A stretch of DNA of 21,542 nt from NCBI RefSeq assembly GCF_001039355.2, contig NW_019773637.1, forward strand, positions 646,666 to 668,207, written 5' to 3'. This document shows, piece by piece, positions 1-8,396 of the stretch (the stretch's first letter is position 1; each line of letters begins with the position of its first letter). The notes under the pieces are model-generated. The model was given only the letters and a program-made list of their open reading frames with translations. It did not search any database and had not been told where the DNA came from. The DNA is from Lingula anatina. Lineage: Eukaryota > Brachiopoda > Lingulata > Lingulida > Lingulidae. Position numbers and translations under genes: made by a program.

Positions 1-1
1 C

Positions 2-1050
2 ATGCAGCCCCAGCGAATGCTGCCTGAGCATCTGCTCATTGAATTTCACCCCACACCCAGGGACCACACATTGCATCTCGGAGTGATCTTTCCTGGCCCT
101 TTTGGGGTCAGGTCCAACCACTCCGGATGGTGTTTGGCTAGACCTTTTCGGTTCCCTGGTTGTAGGATGAGACAGCTCCGCTGACTCAACATGCCCATCC
201 ACCCCAGACTTTGCAGCAACCAACCCCTTGCCAGGTTTCTTACCACGCCTCCACCAAGGAGCTCTCTTCTTCCCCTTACGCTTACTGCCCCCCATGGGCT
301 CAGATGGTACAGGCCCAGGAACAGGAACTTGGATCCCTGTTGGAGCAGCAGCTTCAGGGAGGTGTGAACCTGAAGAAGAGGAGATAGAAAAGTTGAAAGG
401 GATGGCGGTATTTTGCAGCAGTGATGCGCCTGGCTTAGAAGCTTCCGGAGCAGCTGGAGGTTTCACGCTGGTTTCGGCATCCCTTGGGACTCCAAGAAGT
501 CTGTCCTCCTCAATGGAGTCCAGACTGGAGTTGGGGTCGATGTTACTTGACCCCACACCAAGTTCAGCCTCAACCAATTGCGATTCCACCTCCATAGGCT
601 GGACCGAGCCACTCCCATCGACCACCTGGGAAATGAGTGTTATGTTTGGGTCCCTCCCAAGCCTGAAATCACGAGTTTTTTGTCCATCGTACTCCACGGA
701 GGGAGCAGATTTCAAAACTCGTGCAGGAGGGGTGAAATTTTTGGGAAGGTGCCAAACATTCTTCTCAATCCAGTTTTTAGACGCAAGCCCACTAGATTGT
801 AGTTGGTAGGCCACTTGCTGCAACCATGCCAGAGACATGGCATACCTACCGGGAGCACGAAGCTCCTTTTTATAAATGGTAGCCATCCCAGCCACCAGTG
901 TTTAAAGTAGCTGCTGTGATCTTCCCCAGGCAGAGCCTGGGCCAAATCCTGGACAAACTGGGTTCCAGGGACATCTATGGGTGACCCATGCTGTAATCTG
1001 AGTGAAGTCTCCTTCACAACAGGTGCTACTTCCGTGATAGTATTGGCCAT
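2..1050 (-). CDS. Unknown protein with basic patch and C2H2-like motif, partial, one frame break
   Basis: I do not recognise the family. Reading starts at the ATG at 1050, 28 bases after the PHD-integrase stop, and runs to about 900. There a one-base shift is needed. The new frame is then open without a stop to the window edge (295 codons counted from an internal ATG at 886), so the 3' end is missing. Visible parts, in order: a segment with AWLQQVAYQLQ and WIEKNVWHLPKNF; a long Ser/Pro/Glu-rich low-complexity middle; a basic patch SKRKGKKRAPWWRRGKK (about 290-235) that could bind nucleic acid or act as a nuclear signal; and a C-x4-C-x11-H-x4-H motif at 70-2. No signal peptide or membrane segment is seen, so it is not envelope-like. 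Its place just after the integrase suggests a third ORF of the same element. The break could be one lost A in the short A run near 904, a real lesion, or a sign that ATG 886 is the true start. Confidence 0.6.
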
Positions 1051-1052
1051 AT

Positions 1053-1072
1053 CTGTAATAACAATGAAAAAT
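1053..1072 (-). promoter_or_regulatory. Candidate splice acceptor before the downstream ORF
   Basis: On the minus strand a T-rich stretch ending TTGTTATTACAG lies immediately before the bases AT-ATG that begin the downstream frame. The match to a 3' splice site is good, and its position between two consecutive ORFs suggests a spliced subgenomic mRNA. The matching donor would lie upstream, in sequence this window does not hold. Confidence 0.5.
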
Positions 1073-1077
1073 AATTA

Positions 1078-1416
1078 TTAGATTTGACATTTTACACACT
1101 TGTATTTATCAATGTTTATCGCTTCGGTGGAAGTGACATTGACGCAGGATCCATGATACCATTCATGACAATAGTCACATTGAATCATGAATCTGCCCTG
1201 GTAAGGCTCCCTGCAAATACAGTATGGTGTCAAATCTTCTTCCTCACTGTTACTTGAGTGCTGAAATTGTTCATCAGAAGCTAAATATTCTGTAATCCAT
1301 GAGGGTACATTTCTGTCCCTACAGGGCATGAGCCTGTCATGGTTAATTACAAAGATTGCATTTTTTAGCTTCACTCGATACAGATAGCCAGATAATTTCT
1401 TTACAATGATGGCGGG
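1078..1416 (-). CDS. pol: Ty3/Gypsy integrase C-terminus fused to a PHD finger (5' truncated)
   Basis: This is the end of a retrotransposon polyprotein. The first ~45 residues read as a Gypsy integrase C-terminal domain: PAIIVKKLSGYLYRV, then HDRLMPCRDRNVPSW, which resembles the usual GPY/F-to-HHDRLKPC stretch. After an acidic linker (SSNSEEEDLTPY) comes a PHD finger with full C4-H-C3 ligands: C-x-C, x11, C-x2-C, x4, H-x2-C and a final C-x2-C. Its Y-C-I-C start, the M two residues before the second cysteine pair and the W before the histidine resemble PHF8/KDM7-type fingers, which read H3K4me3; that function is inference here. The stop is at 1078. The upstream part is cut at 1417 by the LTR of another element, and the first codon left (CCC) matches the Pro expected in the GPY/F motif. 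A spliced-looking ORF follows 28 bases later. Confidence 0.75.
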   Translation of the reverse strand, partial: PAIIVKKLSGYLYRVKLKNAIFVINHDRLMPCRDRNVPSWITEYLASDEQFQHSSNSEEEDLTPYCICREPYQGRFMIQCDYCHEWYHGSCVNVTSTEAINIDKYKCVKCQI

Positions 1417-1516
1417 TGTCAAATAAAGACGAACACGCTAATTCACACGTGTCTTTTTATTCTCATTCTTCTGTAACTACTAACAGGTGGCGCTTTAGGC
1501 CAAGACGTATATGACA
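1417..1516 (-). repeat. 3' LTR of a Mag-like Gypsy element (100 bp)
   Basis: Read on the minus strand the LTR starts TGTCATATACG and ends TTTATTTGACA, so its ends form the inverted repeat TGTCA/TGACA. A polypurine tract lies just before it. It contains AATAAA at 1456-1461 and the palindrome ACACGTGT. At 100 bp it is short, as in Mag-type elements. No 5' partner exists in the window, so the boundaries rest on the PPT, the TG..CA ends and the abrupt return to the flanking integrase frame at 1416. Confidence 0.7.
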
Positions 1517-1525
1517 TCTTCCCCC
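1517..1525 (-). other. Polypurine tract
   Basis: GGGGGAAGA lies directly before the TGTCA start of the LTR, in the expected position for plus-strand priming. Confidence 0.65.
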
Positions 1526-1685
1526 AAAGATAACAACTAATAAAGTGTGGAATTAAATGTCTCTAAACCTTTAAACATCAATCTATTACATTTAACATAC
1601 AATCAACATTTTTTTTTTTCAATAAAGTTCATAAAGTTCACTTGCATTAAGCATGCTTATATGTAACAAACAGTATACAGAAAAT

Positions 1686-3545
1686 CTACAAGTCTAAACG
1701 TTCAACAGGTTTTACAATTCTACCTGATCTTGTTTGCAATATATTACTTGCACTTTCAGTTGTGTGAATGTTGTTGCTAACACCGTGCATACCACTTTCA
1801 TTGCTTGTACTGCCACTACATTCAACAGACTTTCTAGCATGTACAGGAGTGGTAACATGCTTTTCAGCTAGTTCTGGCATAACACTTAAATGTCTCCGAT
1901 TTCTACGGAGTTCTACACCCTCACTCGTTTTCACCACATATGACCTTGGAGTATCTGCTTTTCCCACAACCTGAGCAGGAACCTCACTCCACAGCTTTTC
2001 TTTGTCAGTTTTAATTCTAACAAAATCTCCTGACTTTAACTCAGGAGCTCTAACTACCCCATGCCTTTCATTATAATGTATCTGATGATAACTCTTTGCC
2101 AACTCGTCTTTGAACCCGACTTGTTCACTATTAGGCCATTTCGGTTCTAGTATCTTTGGAAGACAGGGAACAGTATTTCTCAGATTTCTTCCCATCAACA
2201 ATTGAGCTGGTGAATACCCAGTTGCTGAATGTGGAGTTGACCTATATGCTAATAAACCTAACATTGGATCTGACTGACTAAGAATCTTTTTACAAACTTG
2301 TACCGCCCTTTCTACATGCCCATTAGCCTGTAGTTGTATGAGTGAATCCATACTCTTGAGAAAACTCACTGAATTTCTCAGAAACAAATTGTGGTCCATT
2401 ATCAGTAATGAACACCTCAGGTATACCAAACCTGGCAAAGATATTCTTCAACTTTGCAATCACTGCAAAACTAGTGGTGCTTGACAAATGCACTAGTTCA
2501 ATGTATCTCGAATAATAATCACTCACAACTAAGAAACTCTTTCCTTTGTGATCCAACAAATCTGCCCCTAATATTTGCCATGGCCTATCGGGGAGGGGAG
2601 TTGATTTCATTGGTTCTTTTCGAGCTGACGGCTTGTGAATCTGACAATGTTCACACTTACTGACTAAACTGTCAATATCTCGACTAATACCAGGCCACCA
2701 TATACTACTTTGTGCTCTCTGCCTACACTTTGTAAGACCTTGATGACCACTATGAAGCCTTTCCAACATATCCAACCTCATTTTTCTTGGTATGACAATA
2801 CGGTCATCATAAACTAACAATCCATCATGCACTGACAAATGTGCTCTGGCACTGTAAAATTTCTGAGCGACTGGATTTACTGAATCTACATACTTGGGCC
2901 ATCCTTTCAATGTGTACTGATAAACAGTAGATATTTCATCATCAACAGATGAAACATTTCTAATCTCTGATAATTTCTCATCAGAAGCTGGCCAGCATGA
3001 CTCTACATTATTGATATAAGCATCAATATCTTGTGGTGTCAACATTGTTTTGTCTGATGTGTCACTGGAACTTGGAGCACGTGACAAAGTATCAGCTATT
3101 AACAACTGTTTCCCAGGGACATACACTGCTTTGGGTGAATACCTCATCAATCGCATTAGCAGTCTCTGACAACGTAAGGGAACTTTGTCAAGATCACGAA
3201 CATTGATCAAGGGAACTAATGGTTTGTGATCGGTGAACAGTTCATACTCCATGCCTCGCAAATAGCGATCAAATTTCTCTGATACCCAAACTACAGCTAA
3301 ACATTCTTTTTCAATTTGGGCATAACCACGTTCGGCTTCAGAAAGTGTTCGCGAACAGTATGCTACTGGCTTAAGTACACTACCATGATACTGCATGAGT
3401 GCACCACCTAATCCATAACTACTGGCATCTGCTGAAACCACTGTAGGTAAGGATGGATCATAAAATGCAAGGACTGGGGCTGAGGAAACTAACCGTTTTA
3501 CCTCCTTAAAAGCACTATCCTGATCGGAACCCCAGTGCCACTGAA
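1686..3545 (-). pseudogene. pol: Mag-like Gypsy pol fragment: RNase H and integrase
   Basis: Reading begins at the RT/RNase H border (QWHWGSDQDSAFKEVKRL). RNase H shows its four acidic positions in SADASSYGLGGAL, EKECLAVVW, FTDHKPL and IADTLSRA. The integrase has an HHCC zinc region (HSGHQGLTKCRQRA ... CEHCQIHK) and a D-D-E core: GADLLD, FITDNGPQF, NGHVERAV. Between the second D and the E, near 2340, the frame breaks. The expected Ser-Pro-x-Tyr stretch after HTT is missing, so a small deletion is likely. The second frame then runs to the stop at 1686 and ends RSGRIVKPVERLDL, a common Mag-type C-terminus. The protein could not be made as it stands. Confidence 0.85.
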
Positions 3546-3546
3546 N
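3546..3546. other. Single N at a breakpoint between unrelated sequences
   Basis: The only ambiguous base in this part of the window separates the start of Mag-like pol on the low side from the YqaJ/PHD remnant on the high side. Both are cut off at exactly this point: the pol inside the end of RT, the PHD motif just after WFHF. This looks like a scaffold join, although a real rearrangement is possible. Confidence 0.6.
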
Positions 3547-4016
3547 AAGTGAAACCAACTTATTTCACAGTCACTGGCATCACACCCAATCATCTTTCCA
3601 TGCTCAGTATCCCTACATTAAAACACCATACATCTTTATCAGTCACTTTGTTGGTGACATCACTGAGCACATGCACTGCTGTGACCTCTGGTAAAATAGT
3701 TGCCCACAAGCTCTGGAAGGATAGCTTTGCTGAAGACATGGTTGGCTTTGGCTAAGACATTGTTCCAAAAGTCAGTGTTAAACAATATTCTCTCTACATG
3801 GAGGCCTTTCTTTGTCCACACCGCAAAAGAAGTACATTCAACCTAGGCAACCACCATCTGTGTTTGAACCTGGTAAAAGAACATTTGGTCTTTCTTGCAA
3901 TTTGCCATCCTCACATTCCCTCTGCTGCTTCTTGGGAAGTACAGTTCTTTTTAACAAAAATTAATGCATTTCACTTCTACAACATAAGATGGTCCAGGGT
4001 AGTTTATTGGCAGTAT
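3547..4016 (-). pseudogene. YqaJ-type exonuclease with PHD-like finger, decayed fragment
   Basis: One minus-strand frame carries recognisable blocks separated by stops. YVVEVKC matches the E-x-K catalytic motif of PD-(D/E)xK nucleases of the YqaJ viral recombinase type. FFYQVQTQM is the conserved tyrosine/glutamine helix that follows in that family. FAVWTKKGLHVERI and DFWNNVLAKANHVF match the end of the fold. After several stops the same frame gives EHGKMIGCDASDCEISWFHF, the middle of a PHD-type finger, which ends at the N at 3546. Upstream of FFYQVQ a frame change makes ECEDGKLQ fit better. The fragment starts directly at the LTR of the large Gypsy element, which therefore appears inserted in this gene. 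YqaJ-PHD combinations in invertebrates are recalled, not checked. Confidence 0.6.
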
Positions 4017-4372
4017 TGTTACGCCTTCGCGGCCGAGTGCCTTATGAAGGTACAAATAACAATGTACTTACTGGTGTCTTAAAGTCAATAGTGAAATCAA
4101 CATCAACGAGAAGCCCAAAGAAAACCAAGAAGAGTCCAGCACTAAGAGGCTATGAGGCTAAGAGACCGATTTATTTCAAGTCACACCTTATATACAAGTT
4201 CAGATAGTGCACGTTTACCAATCAGAACCAATTATACAGTGAACAGTTTTACCTTTAAGGTACCAATCACGGGAGAGATTCAAACTTGCACACCGGGTAA
4301 CACTTTACTTATAGAGACATCTACCGGTAGCAATATAAATTAAACAATCTCAACTAACACAACATCGTCACA
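4017..4372 (-). repeat. 3' LTR of the large Gypsy element (356 bp)
   Basis: It starts TGTGACGATG right after the polypurine tract and ends GGCGTAACA. It repeats at 17368-17706 with one substitution and a 4-bp deletion. It contains TATATAAGG (4186-4194), AATAAA (4170-4175) and a GTAAGT splice-donor motif, as in the 5' copy. Confidence 0.9.
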
Positions 4373-4386
4373 CTCTCCCCCCTTTT
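4373..4386 (-). other. Polypurine tract of the large Gypsy element
   Basis: AAAAGGGGGGAGAG directly precedes the TGTGACG start of the 3' LTR. The same tract plus LTR start occurs inverted at 17755-17775. Confidence 0.8.
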
Positions 4387-4744
4387 GACGAACAAAACTC
4401 CCCCTATCATTACAATATGAACTATTACTTTAAAATTGTTAATCTAACAATTATAATTCAACAACGGAAATCGTACTTTACATTTAAAATAAGCAAGTAA
4501 AGCAAATAAGTCATTCTTGTTATACCAAGATTCAACATTAAACTTTAACACAAGCAAAGTCAATCAAGTCCATCTCTCAGCATAAATGTTCATCCTTAGG
4601 AATGCAAATAAAAGTTTTAAATCCATTGTCACTTTAAATCAACTTTCAAGTAATCAAAGTGATTTTAACTCAAAGTTACTCAAAACAATATTAATGATAA
4701 CACTGTCAATGTGAAATGTCAAATCATTATATATAGTTCATTTT
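4387..4744 (-). other. 3' non-coding region before the polypurine tract
   Basis: AT-rich sequence without an open frame. The part next to the LTR (to about 4440) recurs inverted at 17702-17755 with a few differences, which shows that it belongs to the retrotransposon. How far beyond 4440 the retrotransposon itself extends, before foreign cargo begins, cannot be told from one copy. Confidence 0.5.
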
Positions 4745-5391
4745 TCATCCATGTAGCAAAGTAAATTCCATCCGCCGATACCAATGACTACTGAGTTCAC
4801 GATCCTCTGATGAAAGTTTTTGTAACAGATGATACAAAGTTCTCCAGTGAAACAAAGTCAACAAAGAATTCAGAATCTCAGTCTTAGGCTCCATACCATT
4901 TCCATATATGTATATTTTCACAAAATCAATGTCCTCCTTGGAACAGTGATCTGGTAATATTGATAGTCCTTCACTTATCACATAGTCCATCAGTTCCCAT
5001 ATATTTCTTATATTTAGTGTCAATATCAGGAAATACATAAATCCATTCACCAACTGAATCCACAGTTTTTCCTCGAATTCACCAGTTCCACACGAATGAA
5101 CATCACCATGACATTTACGTAAAAACGAATTGTCCTTTTCCATCAATCTGCAATACCAGCACACCAATCCTGGAGTCATATACCACGGCAAATGAACAGA
5201 TTTCACATGACGTCCAAGATGTCTACTTAGGTCAGCACTGGACACCAGACACAAACCACACTGAACTTCTTTCCTCGGTTTCTTCTTTCTGCAATTTGAG
5301 TGGGTAACTTCCTCCTCCTCTTCACCAATTAGGACAGTAGGATCTTCCACCAAATCAGTGTCATCATAGTCAGGGACAAAATAGGCTTCAT
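4745..5391 (-). CDS. Exon-like ORF with Cys/His cluster, unknown function
   Basis: A 215-codon open stretch begins right after a splice-acceptor-like TTCTGTATCACTGTAG and ends at TGA 4745. An acidic N-terminus (GEEEEEVTHSN) and a basic run (KKKPRKE) lead into a compact Cys/His region: CGLC, SRHLGRH, VHLPWYMTPGLVCWYC, then a further H-G-D-V-H-S-C. A helical segment around IQLVNGFMYFLILTLNI and a C-terminal part with LLTLFHWRTLYHLL follow. C-x2-C, paired His and a second C-x2-C suggest a zinc-binding unit. I recall similar HLPWY-type regions at the N-terminus of uncharacterised invertebrate proteins, some annotated as TatD-like, but cannot confirm it. It lies in the 4-kb cargo of the Gypsy element, on the same strand. 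No initiating ATG is near the start, so an upstream exon is needed. Confidence 0.45.
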
Positions 5392-5687
5392 CTACAGTGA
5401 TACAGAAACTTTATGTGAAAAGAGAGACATGTGTCTCCTGTTTCATAAAAATATGAGACACAAGGTTCAAAACAAGGGACACATCAAAAACAACATTTTT
5501 TATTTCCATAAAACAAGTTTTATTCTTAAAAAAAAATTTGCTCCTTGAAACATTCTTAGGCATGATTGCCAGAAGTGCCATTATTAATGTCATGTCAATG
5601 TAGTAATGTCAATAAACTAATGTAATGTCACTACACCGCAAATGTCATTATTGTCTCATACATCAATGTTCATGAGAAATGCCTTTG
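5392..5687. other. Non-coding stretch with repeated AATGTCA motifs
   Basis: No gene is seen. AATGTCA or a close form occurs about five times between 5583 and 5648, just beyond the 3' end of the hAT pseudogene. Clustered short motifs of this kind can be subterminal transposase-binding repeats in hAT elements; that role is inference. Confidence 0.3.
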
Positions 5688-7041
5688 TCATTTTGCTTTA
5701 AACACACCAAGAGCACTTCTAAAGTCAAAATCCTGAGAAAGGGGGCCATTTAGTTTTATGGTGATCAACATTTGTAAATTTTCACTGATATTTGTCATGA
5801 ACTCCTGGTAGGTCTTCAAATATGGCACTCCATTGGCTGCTTGGCTAGACACGAGTGCAAGTTGGTGAGCAATGCAGTGCAGCTGAATGAGCTGTGGATT
5901 TATTTCTCTTTTTTGTCTTGTACCGACTCCATTGTGTTTTCCGGTCATAACCTGATGAGATAAAGATTGAAATTAATTTTTCCAAATCAACATCTGATGA
6001 ACTAACCATTATTTTAGAAAAATTCAAACTCTTAATTTTTTTCATTATTAAAAAGTTTCCAAACTATTTAATATTTTGGAATTTTTCATAAATATAACAG
6101 ACTGACAGTAATAATTATAATCCTGACTAAATAAAATTCATGAATGAAATTTCAAATATTTATTCCATTTATTGTTTCCCTGTAATATATTATATATCCA
6201 GTACATTATTTAATTTATTCTATTTATCAACTTCACACCAGTTGTTTTTTATTTATTGTTTCTTGATAATATTATGCAATACTGACCGATGCACCGTCAC
6301 TTCCTAGTCCTACTACGTACCCTATCAGGCGGCACTTCAAACTTTGTCAGGAGATTTTTGACAGATGTTGCAATGGTGTCTGCTTTCCCATCCAGTATTT
6401 CACAATTCTCTAAGAAAATGGTCTCTGGTTTACAGCCTTATGATATCCTCGCATACACACCCAGTTTTTTTGTTCTAGTAATGTCACATGATTCATCACA
6501 AAGCATAGAGATATAGTCTGCATCTGTCAGCTTTTTTCTCATATCTCGGAGAATCACTTCGTATATACTCTCTGGAAAGTCTTTGGTAATAGTGTAGGAT
6601 TGGTAGCTTTTTGTGATTGGCGCAAGAGCACTGCATACTTGCTGTATCAAAAAATCAACAAAATCTGGGTACTTGGATGTTGCTATGTCCTGCTTTGCCA
6701 AGAAATATATTGTTCGTAGAGCATGGATTATGGCACTGTCGTTCTCACTAAACTGATTTTTTACCAGTCTCGATAGAGTTGACCTTGAGATTTCATCTTG
6801 AACTGACTGGCGATGGTCAGCTGCTGAAGCATGCCGCTCCAAAGTCGGCCTTCGGTAAAAACGTTCTTTTTTGGCTTTTTACACATAGTGTGCAAAACAT
6901 ATGGTTGTCTTTGTGTTCTAGCCATGTCCATTTAGATTTCCAAGCTTCATTGAACACTCGTTTGACACGTTTCCGAGGCAAACAAGCGGCCGGCTGGTCA
7001 CGAGGTTCAGTTTCACTGTCACTTTGCTCAGGCTCTGCCAT
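5688..7041 (-). pseudogene. hAT-family transposase with BED-type zinc finger, broken, one intron
   Basis: ATG at 7041 opens MAEPEQSDSE. A BED-like finger follows (MFCTLCVKS ... ERHASAADH: C-x2-C and H-x5-H), interrupted by a one-base frame break near 6845. The next part contains AKQDIATSKYPDFVDFL and MLCDESCDITRTKKLGVYAR, the first catalytic-Asp block of hAT transposases of the ZNF862/KIAA1586-like type, then a TAA stop. In the same frame GCKPETIFLENCEILDGKAD continues to about 6320. After one more frame change come GLGSDGAS and, across a 335-bp intron, VMTGKHNGVGTR and LHCIAHQLALVSSQAANG. Together these give the SDGASVMTGKHNGV ... HCxAHxLAL block with the second catalytic Asp. The C-terminal dimerisation part is absent: the frame degrades after YLKTYQEF. 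It lies in the cargo of the large Gypsy element, same strand. Confidence 0.75.
5952..6286 (-). other. Intron in the hAT transposase pseudogene
   Basis: Minus strand: exon ..GGTGCATCG, intron GTCAGTATT ... TTTATCTCATCAG, exon GTTATGACCGG. Joining the two sides in phase 0 restores the conserved SDGASVMTG motif, and the intervening 335 bases are AT-rich with no open frame. Confidence 0.6.
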
Positions 7042-7941
7042 GTGCGAGGGGGAAAATTGCGATGAATGCAAGAAGAAGCATGATTAGCTGAATTCGCAAG
7101 CGTTGCTAAGCGCTATAACTGAAAGGTGCGATGTTATTGGCTGTTGAGTCCCCCTCAGTTTCAGGTGATACTGCGCACTCACTGAACGACTTTTACTTTG
7201 TTACACTGTTTGGATCATTTTTGATTTTTATTAAATTTGACTATATACGTATTTTTCTGATTTCCTGGACGCAAAGGTGATGCTATTTATGCGACAATGG
7301 CCTCATGTTGGGTCGCATTACGATCGTTTTTTATGAGACAGTAATGGAATTTATGGGTCAAATGTCGCAAAGTCGCGCCATTTCTGTATCGCTGCATCTA
7401 GCATGTCTAAATTATCCATATCTGAAATAAACTTATACAATGGTTTATTTTCTTGAATGAACATACATGATAATGATTTTTTTTTTTTTAATATTTACAT
7501 AGTATATTTTAAACATATTATTACATTACTATCATAGTAACACAGCATAGCAGCATTAACTATGTACAATTATTTAAATAAAAAGCAAAGTTAAATTACT
7601 TTTATATTAAATCTCCATGAAAAATTTTATAATGAAAAATATGTAAATGAGAAAAAAATTACCTCAACAATCTCTAATCCAACTACCCGACATGCAAAAC
7701 ACATGCTTAACTGTAATATATTAGTTTGAACAGTGCAACTAAACACAAAAGTGTTTATCAACGTATTCATGCAGTGTTCAATGTATCATGCTCAACAATA
7801 AAATTCAAACAAATAATTAGAAAAAAATATACCAACTTGGACTGTTGTTTTGATCAAATTACCTGAAATATAATAGGAAGTACAAACTATAATATACTTT
7901 ATAAAATATATCTTTATTATGTATATCTTTTTTTTTTTTTT
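7042..7941. other. Non-coding AT-rich stretch upstream of the hAT pseudogene
   Basis: No gene or RNA is seen. It includes T/A runs (7478-7490, 7928-7941). ATTACTGTCTCAT occurs on the minus strand near 7331-7343 and nearly matches, inverted, ATTATTGTCTCAT at 5645-5657, possibly a remnant of hAT ends. The rest is probably a mixture of element flank and old repeats. Confidence 0.3.
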
Positions 7942-8241
7942 TCAATATCCATATAATTTGTCTCTGAGGTACAGAATGCATTCCATGCATTCAGTTTTTG
8001 ATAAATCACTTTTCATCTCTTCTTTTCTATCTATGAAATAGTCATAACCGGATTCTAGTAAAGATCTTTCTTGCAATCTTTTTCCTAAATAGATTGCTAA
8101 CTTAGCATCTTTTGAATCATTTATTGTAACGTTTCTCAAGGAATATAAGTACAAAGTCTCAGGATTCTCAATCCAATCATCTCTCTTAGGTTCGTAGAAC
8201 TGTGAATATAATATTTTCAAGATGTTGGATTCATCTATGAT
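7942..8241 (-). CDS. Exon-like ORF of 99 residues, unknown function
   Basis: I do not recognise it. The frame opens exactly at a good splice acceptor (TTATTATTTTTTATTTTAG) with ATC in phase 0 and runs 99 codons to TGA at 7942. The protein is mostly charged helix: ENPETLYLYSLRNVTIND, then AKLAIYLGKRLQERSLLE, ending MECILYLRDKLYGY. There is no ATG at the start, so it would be a terminal exon. The stop is followed at once by a run of about 14 A, then AATAAA near 7911-7916. It lies 156 bases after the integrase stop of the large Gypsy element, on the same strand. It could be a spliced third ORF of that element, a captured host exon or part of a nested element. Confidence 0.4.
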   Translation of the reverse strand: MIDESNILKILYSQFYEPKRDDWIENPETLYLYSLRNVTINDSKDAKLAIYLGKRLQERSLLESGYDYFIDRKEEMKSDLSKTECMECILYLRDKLYGY

Positions 8242-8396
8242 CTAAAATAAAAAATAATAAAAAATACAAATAAATAAATTAAATTAAATTCCTTTTATTT
8301 CAGCACTGCCGATAATTAAGGAAGTATTTATATACAACTATACCTTAACTAATAAACTAAATATACATCAATATGATCATTCTAAGGCGAAATCTC

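Larger units (their letters stand above)
1417..3545 (-). mobile_element. Mag-like Ty3/Gypsy retrotransposon, 5' truncated
   Basis: The fragment runs from the end of RT through RNase H, integrase, a ~160-base 3' untranslated stretch, the polypurine tract and the 3' LTR. Gag, protease, most of RT and the 5' LTR are absent: the reading ends at a single N at 3546, beyond which the sequence is an unrelated gene remnant. The element is inserted in the integrase C-terminus of an older PHD-bearing Gypsy element. A target duplication cannot be tested because the 5' end is missing. Confidence 0.7.

Noticed and set aside
228-809. Long plus-strand open frame
   Set aside because: It mirrors the open minus-strand frame, which has coherent motifs and a C2H2-like end; the plus frame has none.
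900-906. TTTAAAC slippery-type heptamer on the minus strand at the frame break
   Set aside because: It is out of phase: the zero frame reads TTT AAA, so slipping would pair with CTT TAA. A lost base or later ATG is simpler.
2-1050. Envelope gene in the third-ORF position
   Set aside because: No signal peptide, membrane segment or cleavage-site pattern; the protein is basic with a zinc-finger-like end.
4013-4017. Target-site duplication of the large Gypsy element
   Set aside because: The 5' end is rearranged, so the partner sequence is gone.
3989-4343. Plus-strand frames over the LTR, repeated at 17367-17712
   Set aside because: They are antisense to the LTR and occur twice only because the LTR does.
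5645-7343. ATTA(T/C)TGTCTCAT inverted pair as hAT terminal repeats
   Set aside because: Only 13 bases agree, no typical CA-G start or duplication is adjacent; kept as a weak note only.
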